Shown: in pieces, positions 41,551 to 50,368 of the stretch
Layout: every line of letters begins with the position of its first letter
Numbering within the stretch: the first letter of the stretch is position 1
Assembly (NCBI GenBank): GCA_934309145.1
Contig: CAKRCW010000003.1
Span: forward strand, 62,001 to 126,000
Source of the DNA: an uncultured Lachnospiraceae bacterium
GTDB lineage: Bacteria; Bacillota; Clostridia; Lachnospirales; Lachnospiraceae
Direction: 5' to 3'
DNA: 64,000 nt
Notes under the pieces: generated by a model
Database searches by the model: none
The model's input: the letters and a program-made list of their open reading frames with translations, nothing else
What the model was told of the DNA's origin: nothing
Made by a program: the position numbers and the translations under genes

Positions 41551-42594
41551 ATGAATATGGAAATATCTGGTAATATTAAGCAGGATGGAGAGGGAAAGCG
41601 TATAGTTCGTGGCCCTAGAAGTAATCAGAAGCTTAAGATTATGTATCTTATGAAAATACTTCTTGAGGAAACTGACGAGGAGCACGACCTTACATTAAAT
41701 GAGATTGTTGATAAGTTGAAATTATATGACGTGACTGCGGAACGAAAAAGTTTATATAGTGACATAGAGAACCTGCGAACATTTGGATTGGATATTATAG
41801 GTAGTCAATACGACAGGAGCTATCATTATAAGATTGTAAGCAGACAATTTGAGCTTGTTGAGCTTAAGCTGCTTGTCGATGCGGTGCAATCTGCAAGATT
41901 TATTACTGAGAAGAAGTCGGACGAGCTGATTGAGAAGCTTGAGAGCTTTGCAAGTGTGTATGAGGCAAAGAAGCTTGAACGTCAGGTAAATGTAAATGGG
42001 CGTGTCAAGACAATGAATGAACATATTTATTATAATGTTGATACCATTCATGAGGCGTTGAACGATGGTAAGAAGATAACATTCCAGTATTTTACATGGA
42101 CAGTGGATAAGAAGATGGAGTTAAAGCATGATGGGGCTTATTACAGCGTAAGTCCATGGGCACTTTGTTGGGATGACGAGAAGTATTATCTGATTGGATA
42201 CGATAACAACGAAAACAAAATAAAACATTTTCGTGTGGACAAGATGAAAAATGTATCTGTTACTGATGAGGAGCGCTTTGGTAAGGAAGAGTTCTCCAAG
42301 ATAAAGATGTCAGAGTATACAAATAAACTATTTGGTATGTTTGATGGAGATTATGAGAACGTAACGCTTCTGTGCGAAAATAGAGCCGCAAACGTTATCA
42401 TAGATAGATTTGGTACTGACATACCGATTATTAAGACTGATAAAGAGCATTTTACAGTTAAGGTAAGAGTATCTGTTAGTAAATTATTTCTCGGATGGAT
42501 TATGGCAATACCGGGAGTGAAGATAGTTGCTCCTGAAAGTACAGTTGATATGATGAAAGAAGAGATAAAGAGACTTGCGAGTACATATTTATGA
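41551..42594 (+). CDS. WYL-domain transcriptional regulator
   Basis: 347 residues. The N-terminal winged helix (SNQKLKIMYLMKILLEETDEEHDLTLNEIVDKLK, then DVTAERKSLYSDIENLRTFGLDI) is DeoR-like. The WYL domain contains YSVSPWALCWDDEKYYLIGYD and the IKHFRVDKMKNV strand, and the WCX extension ends the protein. WYL proteins sense ligands, often nucleic acid or nucleotides, and regulate stress or defence loci. AGAGGA precedes the ATG. Its neighbours are an Rpn gene and a dead YhcG-type nuclease, so the stretch looks accessory. Confidence 0.88.
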   Translation: MNMEISGNIKQDGEGKRIVRGPRSNQKLKIMYLMKILLEETDEEHDLTLNEIVDKLKLYDVTAERKSLYSDIENLRTFGLDIIGSQYDRSYHYKIVSRQFELVELKLLVDAVQSARFITEKKSDELIEKLESFASVYEAKKLERQVNVNGRVKTMNEHIYYNVDTIHEALNDGKKITFQYFTWTVDKKMELKHDGAYYSVSPWALCWDDEKYYLIGYDNNENKIKHFRVDKMKNVSVTDEERFGKEEFSKIKMSEYTNKLFGMFDGDYENVTLLCENRAANVIIDRFGTDIPIIKTDKEHFTVKVRVSVSKLFLGWIMAIPGVKIVAPESTVDMMKEEIKRLASTYL

Positions 42595-42677
42595 CAGTTG
42601 TTTTATGTAAGATAGATTTACAAGTAACGAAGAATATAAAACAGTAAGTTATATAAGCTTGTAAGGGGGTAATTTCT

Positions 42678-43133
42678 ATGAAAGGTAACAGCATATCTAC
42701 AGGTAAAGCAATATTTGGGGTAATTTTAGTATTCGTCGTGTTATATGTAATCTTAAAAATAATGGGAGTTGGAGAGGATCCTAAGTGCGCATATTCCGGA
42801 TGTGATGAAACGGTGGCATTTGAGGGAGATTATTGCTCTTTACATGATTACAAAAATGATTCTGACACAAAACATTCATATGAAAGCAGCAGCTCGGGCA
42901 GTAGTTATACATCGGGCAGCCATACAACAAGCAGCAGTTCGACAAGCAGTTATAAACCTAGCAGTTCTAGTAACCACTATAATAATAGTAGTTCATATGA
43001 CAACAGTTATGATGATGGTTACGATGACGTATATATGGATGATGACTATGACTGGGATAGGTATTATGAGGATGACGATTATGCAGATGGCGTGGATGAT
43101 GCGTTGGATGATATGGAAGATGGGGATTGGTAA
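42678..43133 (+). CDS. Small membrane protein with Ser-rich and Asp/Tyr-rich tail
   Basis: 151 residues. One membrane helix (AIFGVILVFVVLYVILKIM) is followed by a cysteine/histidine knot, CAYSGCDETVAFEGDYCSLHDY, that looks like a tiny zinc finger. Then come about 45 residues of mostly Ser, Thr, Tyr and Asn and a very acidic Tyr/Asp tail. AAGGGGG precedes the ATG. No family recognised; the CxxxC...CxxH unit occurs in other uncharacterised Firmicute membrane proteins. Confidence 0.75.
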   Translation: MKGNSISTGKAIFGVILVFVVLYVILKIMGVGEDPKCAYSGCDETVAFEGDYCSLHDYKNDSDTKHSYESSSSGSSYTSGSHTTSSSSTSSYKPSSSSNHYNNSSSYDNSYDDGYDDVYMDDDYDWDRYYEDDDYADGVDDALDDMEDGDW

Positions 43134-43157
43134 GGGTTGCCCCATTACCAATCAAAT
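43124..43157 (+). terminator. Weak terminator overlapping the stop codon
   Basis: GATTGGTAA and TTACCAATC pair, with GGG/CCC inside, and AAATTTATTTT follows. The stop codon TAA lies within the stem. Confidence 0.6.
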
Positions 43158-43329
43158 TTATTTTCAGAGATTCAGCATTTAAGGATGATATTGCTATGAA
43201 AGATGAGACATTCAGAAGACTGAAAACTCTTATTGAAAAGAATGCAGGAGCTAGCAAACCTACATATACAGTAGAATTTATATAGAAAATATGGCAGAGA
43301 TGTATAATCTGCCATAAGGAGGCAGGCAG

Positions 43330-43695
43330 ATGAATGAAGTTGTGAATAGTGTAAATAATGTTATTATGTATAATTTTCATAAAACAGACAACATACTAAA
43401 TGATGTTTAAACTATTATAGAAGTATCGCAAAAAGAGGCTTATCGTTCGGTAAATACAATATTGTCACGGAGAAACTGGCTGATTGGATATCGAATAGCT
43501 GAGGAAGAACTAGCTGGTGAGGAACGAGCAGAGTATGGCGCAGAAGTTATAAAGAAATTGTCAAGATAATTGACTCAAAGGTATGGAAAGGGTTAAAACT
43601 TATACAGCTTTTATAGGTTTTATAAATGCTTTCCAGAGATTTTCCACTCGGTGAGTGGAAAATCTGCATTCAGGTTATCATATAGTCTATAATTG
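43330..43695 (+). pseudogene. Remnant of YhcG/DUF1016-family nuclease
   Basis: An ATG with AAGGAGG 7 nt upstream opens a frame with TAA codons after 26 residues and again further on, yet the same frame continues with clear family sequence. EAYRSVNTILSRRNWLIGY and RIAEEELAGEERAEYGAEVI, then LTQRYGKG and NLYSFYRFYKCFPEIF, are the N-terminal DUF1016 domain. The stops at 43408, 43567 and 43594 interrupt it without frame change. The C-terminal PD-(D/E)XK nuclease domain is missing. The remaining intergenic sequence on both sides (43158-43329 and 43696-43856) holds nothing recognisable. Confidence 0.82.
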
Positions 43696-43856
43696 GAAGA
43701 TTAATTGTGAAAGGTACTTTGGCAAAAAAACATACGGGTGGTAAAAGTATTCTTCTACAGGCTCAGCATATAAAAAAGAATATGAAATAAGTGACTGTGA
43801 TAGGATTGCTTAAGCAAAAATCCACCCCCAAATAACAACATAAAGGATTTATAAAC

Positions 43857-44198
43857 ATGAACATACAGATATTTGGAACTAAAAAATGTAACGATACAAA
43901 GAAAGTAGAGCGATTTTTCAAAGAGAGAGGCATTAAGTATCAGTTTATCGATATGAAAGAAAAGGGCATGAGTAAAGGAGAATTTAATTCTGTGTTTCAG
44001 GTTAATGGCGGTTTAGAGAACATGATTAACTGGGATGGTAAGGATAAGGATTTGCTTGCCCTTATCAGGTATATTGCAGATGAAGATAAACTGGATAAGG
44101 TACTTGAGAACCCGCAGGTAATAAAAACGCCAATAGTCCGAAATGGTAAGCAGTCCACTATCGGTTATCAGCCGGATGTATGGAAATCCTGGAGCTGA
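43857..44198 (+). CDS. ArsC/Spx-family protein
   Basis: 113 residues, thioredoxin-fold. The active-site segment is GTKKCNDTKKVERFF with one Cys in place of CxxC, and IKTPIVRNGKQSTIGYQPDVWKSW is the conserved C-terminal strand and loop. Lachnospiraceae carry several such proteins, often called arsenate reductase, but the arsenate-binding Arg pattern is incomplete, so a redox or Spx-like role is equally possible. AAAGGA precedes the ATG. Confidence 0.85.
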   Translation: MNIQIFGTKKCNDTKKVERFFKERGIKYQFIDMKEKGMSKGEFNSVFQVNGGLENMINWDGKDKDLLALIRYIADEDKLDKVLENPQVIKTPIVRNGKQSTIGYQPDVWKSWS

Positions 44199-44215
44199 GA
44201 TTAACACACTTAATA

Positions 44216-44244
44216 TTGACATTTTCCCCCTGAATGCTTATAGT
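44216..44244 (+). promoter_or_regulatory. Promoter of the LCP-glf-vanZ group
   Basis: TTGACA (44216-44221), a 17-bp spacer and TATAGT (44239-44244), 60 bp before the LCP start. Confidence 0.7.
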
Positions 44245-44303
44245 AAAAACTAATTGTTTCATTAAATCGGGGAAGAAAATACAATACAATTTAGGAGAAA
44301 ATT

Positions 44304-45785
44304 ATGAGTACAAAAAAACTGACAGGGATACTTAGGGTGGCAGGTTATATCATAAGCGGATTGATGTTTGTGTCAGGACTTGTCTTGATGTTTATGGTGG
44401 CTAGATTAAAGGTATTGCCAGTGATATATCTTATTATTTCGGCAGTAGTTCTTGTAGCAATTACCGTAGGCTTTGTGTTTGCACAGAGGTGGAATATCGG
44501 TGGAATCGTAACGAAGGTTATAAGCATACTTCTTATAGCAGTTATGATAATAGGAAGTGTGTATGTTAACTATACATATAAGAAGCTTAATGCGATGACT
44601 GGTATTACTACGCAGATAGATAATATACAGGTGTATGTTCTTGTGGATGATCCTGCAAATGATATAAATGATGCTAAGGATTACCAGTTCGGTATTTTAA
44701 GTACCTTGGACAGAGAAAATACAGATTCCGTTATGTCCGACATGGAGGAAGAGGTAGGCAAGGAGCTTGCAGATACAGAGTATGACAGTGCACTTGCACT
44801 TGCATCAGGACTGTATGACCAGTCAGTACAGGCTATAGTTCTCAATTCAGCGTATGAGGGCTTCATAACTGAGACACCCGGATATGAGGATTTTAAGTCT
44901 AGAGTAAAGTCAATAGCATTTAAGGATATCGAGTCTGAGGTCAAGGAAGCAGATAATTCAGATGATTATCTGGACAGTGGGGATTCAGTATTTACTATAT
45001 ATATAAGTGGAGTTGATACACCGGGTAAGCCAGAGCAGAATCACAACAGTGATGTTAATATTCTGCTTACAGCTAACCTTGATACAAGACAGATTCTTAT
45101 GATAAGCACACCTAGAGATTACTATGTGCCACTTTCTATTTCAAAGGGACAGAAGGATAAGCTTACCCATGCTGGTATGTATGGTGTAGATGTATCTGCT
45201 GATACACTTGCTATGCTCTATGGTGTAAATGTTGATAATTATGTAAAGGTAAACTTTACAGGTTTCGAAAATATTATAGATGCACTTGACGGAGTTAATG
45301 TGTATTCGGATTATGCATTTAGCTCAAATGGATTTACATATACACAGGGATATAATCAGCTTGATGGTGCGGCTGCACTCGTATTTGCGAGAGAAAGACA
45401 TGTATTTACTGATGGTGACAGACAGAGAGGTAGAAATCAGATGGCGGTTATAAAGGCTGTTATCAACGATTTGGCAACCTCAGATATGCTTAAGAACTAT
45501 AAACAGGTATTGAACGAGATATCATCTAACATAGTTACAAGCATGACATATGATGAGATATCAGAATTAGTACAGTTCCAGTTATCTGATATGAAGGAGT
45601 GGGATATACAGACATACAGTGTAAATGGTTCTGACAGTATGGCAACAACATATTCAGGCGGAGCAGAGGAGCTCTATGTTATGGTTCCTGATGAGAGCAC
45701 TATAGAACAGGCAAAGCAATATCTGGCAGATATGTATGCTGGCAAGACTATAACTGTGCAGACTGACGATGCAGAGCAGCAGTAG
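44304..45785 (+). CDS. LytR-CpsA-Psr (LCP) family cell-wall glycopolymer transferase
   Basis: 493 residues. Three N-terminal helices (about 10-30, 33-57, 63-85) are followed by an accessory domain (about 95-215) and the LCP domain: DVNILLTANLDTRQILMISTPRDYYVPL with its pyrophosphate-binding Arg, GVNVDNYVKVNFTGFENIIDALDGV, and FARERHVFTDGDRQRGRNQ. LCP enzymes attach lipid-linked glycopolymers to peptidoglycan outside the membrane. The following glf gene makes a galactofuranose precursor, which supports a role in polymer display. Confidence 0.92.
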   Translation: MSTKKLTGILRVAGYIISGLMFVSGLVLMFMVARLKVLPVIYLIISAVVLVAITVGFVFAQRWNIGGIVTKVISILLIAVMIIGSVYVNYTYKKLNAMTGITTQIDNIQVYVLVDDPANDINDAKDYQFGILSTLDRENTDSVMSDMEEEVGKELADTEYDSALALASGLYDQSVQAIVLNSAYEGFITETPGYEDFKSRVKSIAFKDIESEVKEADNSDDYLDSGDSVFTIYISGVDTPGKPEQNHNSDVNILLTANLDTRQILMISTPRDYYVPLSISKGQKDKLTHAGMYGVDVSADTLAMLYGVNVDNYVKVNFTGFENIIDALDGVNVYSDYAFSSNGFTYTQGYNQLDGAAALVFARERHVFTDGDRQRGRNQMAVIKAVINDLATSDMLKNYKQVLNEISSNIVTSMTYDEISELVQFQLSDMKEWDIQTYSVNGSDSMATTYSGGAEELYVMVPDESTIEQAKQYLADMYAGKTITVQTDDAEQQ

Positions 45786-45830
45786 ATTTCATGAACATTT
45801 GTCGCAAATGAAATTAATGGGGGATATAAG

Positions 45831-46928
45831 ATGTACGATTATTTGGTTGTAGGTGCGGGATTATATGGTGCGGTGTTTGCCCAGCAGGCAAAAAAACACG
45901 GCAAATCAGTTCTGGTTATTGATAAGAGAGACCATATTGCCGGAAATGTATACACTGAAGAGATAGAGGGAATAAATGTACACAAGTACGGAGCGCATAT
46001 ATTTCACACTAATAATAAAAAGGTTTGGGACTATATAGGTCAATTTGCGGAATTTAACAGATTCACGAATTCGCCGGTTGCCAATTATCATGGTGAGCTT
46101 TATTCACTGCCATTTAATATGTACACATTTAATCGTATGTGGGGAGTTATAACTCCTGCTGAGGCGAAGGCTAAGATAGAGTCGCAGAAAGAGGCGGCAG
46201 GTATAAGCAACCCTAAGAATCTAGAGGAGCAGGCGATAAGTCTTGTAGGTACAGATATTTACGAGAAGCTTATAAAAGGATATACGGAGAAGCAGTGGGG
46301 CAGACCTTGCAGTGAGCTTCCCGCATTCATTATAAAGAGACTGCCTGTGCGCTTTACATTTGATAATAATTACTTTAATGCACTTTATCAGGGTATACCG
46401 ATGGGCGGATATACAGCGATGGTAAGTCGTATGTTAGATGGTATAGAGGTAAGACTTGGAGAGGATTACCTGAAAAATAAGAGTAAATATGACAATATGG
46501 CAGACAAGGTAGTGTACACAGGTGCTATAGATGCATATTTTGACTATAGCCTTGGAGCACTTGATTATCGTTCGGTGAGGTTCGAGACAGAGGTACTCGA
46601 TATGCCTAACTATCAGGGCAATGCTGCGGTTAATTATACTGACAGTGAGACGCCTTGGACGAGAATAATAGAGCACAAATGGTTTGAATTCGGCACTCAG
46701 GAAAAGACTGTAATAAGCAGGGAATACAGCTCGGAGTGGAAGGCAGGAGATGAGCCTTACTATCCTGTAAATGACGAGAAAAACAGTGCCAGATATATGG
46801 AATATAAGGCGTTGGCTGACCGCGAAGCTAAGGTTATATTTTGCGGAAGGCTTGGTGAATATAAATATTATGACATGGATGCCGTAATCCTTGCGGCACT
46901 TACCATGGCAGAGCAGGAGTTGTTATAG
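45831..46928 (+). CDS. glf: UDP-galactopyranose mutase
   Basis: 365 residues, normal length. The FAD-binding motif is VVGAGLYGAVFAQQAKKHG; HIAGNVYTEEI and YGAHIFHTNNKKVWDY are family signatures; the substrate site includes GYTEKQWGRPCSELP and RLPVRFTFDNNYF. It converts UDP-galactopyranose to UDP-galactofuranose in the cytosol for cell-envelope polysaccharides. AATGGGGGA is the ribosome site. Confidence 0.97.
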   Translation: MYDYLVVGAGLYGAVFAQQAKKHGKSVLVIDKRDHIAGNVYTEEIEGINVHKYGAHIFHTNNKKVWDYIGQFAEFNRFTNSPVANYHGELYSLPFNMYTFNRMWGVITPAEAKAKIESQKEAAGISNPKNLEEQAISLVGTDIYEKLIKGYTEKQWGRPCSELPAFIIKRLPVRFTFDNNYFNALYQGIPMGGYTAMVSRMLDGIEVRLGEDYLKNKSKYDNMADKVVYTGAIDAYFDYSLGALDYRSVRFETEVLDMPNYQGNAAVNYTDSETPWTRIIEHKWFEFGTQEKTVISREYSSEWKAGDEPYYPVNDEKNSARYMEYKALADREAKVIFCGRLGEYKYYDMDAVILAALTMAEQELL

Positions 46929-47414
46929 TTGGTTAGGCGTAGGATTTTCTTTATACTTATGCTTATATGGATGGCTGTAATATTTTCATTTTCATGCAGG
47001 AACGGTGTAGAGTCCACAGGAGACAGCTACAATGTAGGTATGGCTGTTGGACGTATGGTTGTTCCTGCATTTAGTGATTTATCTGCTGACAAGCAGCTTG
47101 AGTTTGCTGCGAAGGTAGACCATCCTATAAGGAAAACTGCACATGCACTTGAATATACAGTTCTTGGAATATGTGTGACAGGTTTTTTATACAAAAAAGA
47201 TAGAAACTGGAGATACAATGTGTTATTTGCGTGGCTGCTTGGAACTATTTATGCAGCCTCAGATGAGTTTCACCAATTATTTGTACCCGGCAGAAGCGGG
47301 CAGCTATCAGATGTTATGCTTGATAGTGCGGGTGTTCTGCTAGGTGTATTAGTTTTGTCAGTTATATTTAATATTTTATATAATAGAAGAACAGACAGGA
47401 GTGAAATCTATTGA
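46929..47414 (+). CDS. VanZ-like membrane protein
   Basis: 161 residues starting with TTG immediately after the glf stop; AGGAG within the glf end supplies the ribosome site. About four helices, with RKTAHALEYTVLGI and SDEFHQLFVPGRSGQLSDVMLDSAGVLLG, the latter the VanZ hallmark. VanZ proteins confer low-level teicoplanin resistance in Enterococcus; in other Firmicutes they are envelope proteins of unknown function. Its stop overlaps the -35 of the metK promoter. Confidence 0.88.
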   Translation: MVRRRIFFILMLIWMAVIFSFSCRNGVESTGDSYNVGMAVGRMVVPAFSDLSADKQLEFAAKVDHPIRKTAHALEYTVLGICVTGFLYKKDRNWRYNVLFAWLLGTIYAASDEFHQLFVPGRSGQLSDVMLDSAGVLLGVLVLSVIFNILYNRRTDRSEIY

Positions 47415-47439
47415 CAACGTATAAATAATAGTTTATTTT
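47411..47439 (+). promoter_or_regulatory. Promoter of the SAM-riboswitch/metK transcript
   Basis: TTGACA (47411-47416), 17-bp spacer, TATTTT (47434-47439), just upstream of the riboswitch. Confidence 0.7.
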
Positions 47440-47452
47440 ATAAAAAGATATC

Positions 47453-47584
47453 TCTCTTATTCAGAGCAGTGGAGTCATAGGGGACTATGAAACTGCGGCA
47501 ACCCCGTGTGCATAGCATTACGGAAGGTGCCAACCTGAGCGATACTAGTCAGCGTTAGTAACGATAGTAGTCGAGCAATAAGAG
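47453..47584 (+). promoter_or_regulatory. SAM-I (S-box) riboswitch
   Basis: P1 is CTCTTATT (47453-) with AATAAGAG (to 47584). Conserved S-box elements are present in order: CAGAGcaGTGGAG, ATGAAACTGCGGCAACC, GGTGCCAACCTG and the 3' GAGCAATAAGAG. SAM binding should favour the downstream terminator and reduce metK expression. Confidence 0.93.
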
Positions 47585-47602
47585 GATTTGAGTATAAGAT
47601 GT

Positions 47603-47637
47603 TCAAATCCGGTTGCCAGACCGGATTTTTCTTTTTC
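47603..47637 (+). terminator. SAM-I riboswitch terminator
   Basis: AATCCGGT pairs with ACCGGATT around a 6-nt loop, then TTTCTTTTT. Located between aptamer and metK, as expected for the expression platform. Confidence 0.85.
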
Positions 47638-47685
47638 AAATCACTGATTTGAGAGATAAATATCATAAAATTCATAGGAGGAATT

Positions 47686-48870
47686 ATGGAAAAGGTACTA
47701 TTTACTTCGGAATCAGTAACAGAGGGACATCCTGACAAAATCTGTGACCAGATATCAGATGCAGTTTTGGATGCACTTCTAGAGCAGGACCCAATGAGCC
47801 GAGTTGCGTGTGAGACGGCTGTAACAACAGGACTTGTGCTTGTAATGGGTGAGATTACAACAAAGGCACAGATAGATATACAGAGCATCGTCAGAGAGAC
47901 TATCAGAGAGATAGGCTATGACAGAGCTAAGTATGGTTTTGACTGTGATACATGTGGCGTTATTACTGCACTTGATAAGCAGTCAGCAGATATTGCTATG
48001 GGTGTTGACAAGGCACTTGAGGCTAGGGAGCACACAATGAGCGATGAGGAGATAGAGGCAATCGGTGCGGGCGACCAGGGTATGATGTTTGGTTTTGCCG
48101 TAAATGAGACACCTGAGCTTATGCCTTATCCTATTGCACTTGCACACAAGCTTGCACTTAAGCTTACAGAGGTCAGAAAGAATGGAACTCTTCCATATTT
48201 AAGACCGGATGGTAAGACACAGGTAACAGTTGAATATGATGACGGCAAGCCTGCAAGACTTGATGCTGTTGTGCTTTCAACACAGCATGGTGATGAGGTG
48301 TCTCAGGAGCAGATACATGCAGATATCAAGAAATATGTATTTGACGAGGTTTTACCACAGGATATGATAGACGAGGATACTAAGTTCTTTATCAATCCTA
48401 CAGGACGTTTTGTAATTGGTGGACCAAATGGAGACAGTGGTGTTACAGGACGTAAGATAATCGTAGATACCTATGGCGGATATGCTCGTCACGGCGGTGG
48501 AGCATTTTCGGGTAAGGATTGCACTAAGGTTGACCGTTCAGCAGCATATGCAGCACGTTATGTTGCCAAGAACATTGTTGCAGCGGGACTTGCTGATAAA
48601 TGCGAGATTCAGTTGTCATATGCAATCGGAGTTGCAAAGCCTACATCTATCATGGTTGACACATTTGGAACAGGTAAGGTTGATGACGAAAAAATGGTTG
48701 ACATAATAAGAGAAAACTTTGACCTTCGTCCGGCAGGAATAATTAAGATGCTTGACCTTAGAAGACCGATATATAAGCAGACAGCAGCATACGGACATTT
48801 TGGAAGAACAGATGTTTGCTTACCTTGGGAGAAGACAGATATGGCAGAGGAGCTTAAGAAGTATCTTTAA
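47686..48870 (+). CDS. metK: S-adenosylmethionine synthetase
   Basis: 394 residues. It makes SAM from methionine and ATP. Signature segments are TSESVTEGHPDKICDQISDAVLDA (methionine/metal), GAGDQGMMFGFA, and the GGGAFSGKDCTKVDRSAAY nonapeptide-type motif near residue 265-283. It is the normal length and lies directly behind a SAM-I riboswitch and terminator, so SAM feeds back on its own synthesis. AGGAGG precedes the ATG. Confidence 0.97.
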   Translation: MEKVLFTSESVTEGHPDKICDQISDAVLDALLEQDPMSRVACETAVTTGLVLVMGEITTKAQIDIQSIVRETIREIGYDRAKYGFDCDTCGVITALDKQSADIAMGVDKALEAREHTMSDEEIEAIGAGDQGMMFGFAVNETPELMPYPIALAHKLALKLTEVRKNGTLPYLRPDGKTQVTVEYDDGKPARLDAVVLSTQHGDEVSQEQIHADIKKYVFDEVLPQDMIDEDTKFFINPTGRFVIGGPNGDSGVTGRKIIVDTYGGYARHGGGAFSGKDCTKVDRSAAYAARYVAKNIVAAGLADKCEIQLSYAIGVAKPTSIMVDTFGTGKVDDEKMVDIIRENFDLRPAGIIKMLDLRRPIYKQTAAYGHFGRTDVCLPWEKTDMAEELKKYL

Positions 48871-48894
48871 GCTTAAGAAAGGATTACAGATATT

Positions 48895-49824
48895 ATGAAG
48901 AACATGTTGAATTTTAAGAACTTTTCCGCTGAAGAGCTTAAGGCAATTCTTGACCTTGCAGCAGACATGAAGAAGAATCCGGAAAAGTACAGTAAGGCAC
49001 TTGCAGGAAAAAAGTTATATACATTGTTTGAAAAGACATCTACAAGAACATTTTTATCATTTACAACAGGAATTACAGAGCTTGGTGGAACATATTACAA
49101 TCAGCTCTGGAGAGATTCTAACTTCGTTCTCGGTGAGCCTGTGTCGGAGATAAAATATGTATGCAGAAACGTAGATATTATCATGGCACGTCTTGTCAAA
49201 AATGAGACAGTTGAGATGTTTGGAAAGAATGTCACAGTACCATTTATAAATGGATGTGACAATTCATATCATCCATGCCAGATACTTGCGGATGCACTTA
49301 CTATTATCGAGAAATTCGGCAGTCTCAATGTAAAGCTTATGTATATTGGTGCTAAGAACAACGTATTTAATTCACTTGTTGAATTCTTCGCTAAGATGCA
49401 GTGTGGAACAATCTATGGACTTACTCCTCTTGTAAATGATACAGCATGTGGTGATGATTTTTATGAGGAAGCTAAGAAAACAGGATATTATGTTGAGCTT
49501 GATTCTTCAATGTCTATGGAGGAAGCTAAGAAGTACGCTAAGGAGATGGATGTGCTCTATACAGATACATGGGTAGATATGGAGTTCTTCAATAATCCTG
49601 CATATGCTAAGAAAAAAGAAGATACTATGGCTAAGATGATGCCATATCAGATAAATGACGAATTCCTTGAGGGAAGTCATGCTATAGTGTTACATGATAT
49701 GCCTATGCATGTCGGATATGAGATATCACAGAGTGTAATTGACAAGAATCTTGAGCATATTCTTGACCAGGCGGAAAATCGTCGTCATGCAGAAAAAGCT
49801 GTTATGCTGACACTATTGTCATAA
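48895..49824 (+). CDS. Aspartate/ornithine carbamoyltransferase family enzyme, divergent
   Basis: 309 residues, normal size for the family. The carbamoyl-phosphate loop is STRTF (canonical STRTR), and HPCQILADALT is the conserved HPxQ block. The second-substrate loop, HCLP in ornithine or HPLPR in aspartate carbamoyltransferases, is replaced by LHDMPMHVGYEI. It follows metK by 24 nt with AAAGGA. Databases may call it ornithine carbamoyltransferase, but the amino-substrate residues differ from ArgF, and true PyrB is encoded 0.5 kb downstream. Substrate unassigned. Confidence 0.75.
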   Translation: MKNMLNFKNFSAEELKAILDLAADMKKNPEKYSKALAGKKLYTLFEKTSTRTFLSFTTGITELGGTYYNQLWRDSNFVLGEPVSEIKYVCRNVDIIMARLVKNETVEMFGKNVTVPFINGCDNSYHPCQILADALTIIEKFGSLNVKLMYIGAKNNVFNSLVEFFAKMQCGTIYGLTPLVNDTACGDDFYEEAKKTGYYVELDSSMSMEEAKKYAKEMDVLYTDTWVDMEFFNNPAYAKKKEDTMAKMMPYQINDEFLEGSHAIVLHDMPMHVGYEISQSVIDKNLEHILDQAENRRHAEKAVMLTLLS

Positions 49825-49856
49825 TATGTTTTTTGGTGTAATATAGGTGAGATAAT

Positions 49857-50348
49857 ATGGATGTTTGGATTGGCGTACTAGGCTTCGTTTTATTCCTTGG
49901 ATTTGCAACCGCTGTCATGGTCTGCATATCCGCTATAAAGAAGCAGTCTGGCATAATAATTAAGAGCAGACTGCATCACAAACTGAATAATTCTGAGGTT
50001 ATATACGCCAATCTTGGACTGGTTTTACTTGCTGTGCTGCTTTATTTACATTTCTATGTGTTTGTACCGGCAATACTTGCATTTGTGTTATTTGTCATAC
50101 TGACAACCAGAATACAGAGTGGACTTACCGATGAGGGAGCACTTGTTGGGACGACTTTTCTTGAGTGGGAATTTATGAAGAGCTATAAGTTTGTCGATGA
50201 TGCAAATGACAGCAATGTAATTATATTGAAGATACGCGCAAACAGAAAGCAATATGTACTTGTGTGTAACAGAAGGGACAGACATGAGGTGGCAGAGCTG
50301 ATGGATAAAAACCATGTAAAGACAACTGAGGTACAGGAACGAAAATAA
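49857..50348 (+). CDS. Small membrane protein of unknown function
   Basis: 163 residues. One helix at about 4-26 and one or two more at about 55-85; then a cytoplasmic-looking domain (GLTDEGALVGTTFLEWEFMKSYKFV...NVIILKIRANRKQYVLVC) whose W-x-x-[IM]-x-x-Y/F pattern resembles DUF5673 / bacterial PH-like membrane proteins. It lies between two carbamoyltransferase genes on the same strand, 32 nt after the first and 20 nt before pyrB. No role is evident. Confidence 0.78.
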   Translation: MDVWIGVLGFVLFLGFATAVMVCISAIKKQSGIIIKSRLHHKLNNSEVIYANLGLVLLAVLLYLHFYVFVPAILAFVLFVILTTRIQSGLTDEGALVGTTFLEWEFMKSYKFVDDANDSNVIILKIRANRKQYVLVCNRRDRHEVAELMDKNHVKTTEVQERK

Positions 50349-50368
50349 CGTGATAGGAGGAGCTTTCC

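Noticed and set aside
43196..43285. 29-codon frame MKDETFRRLK... after the small membrane-protein gene
   Set aside because: Weak ribosome site, no family resemblance and it sits in decayed sequence; probably part of a degraded insertion.
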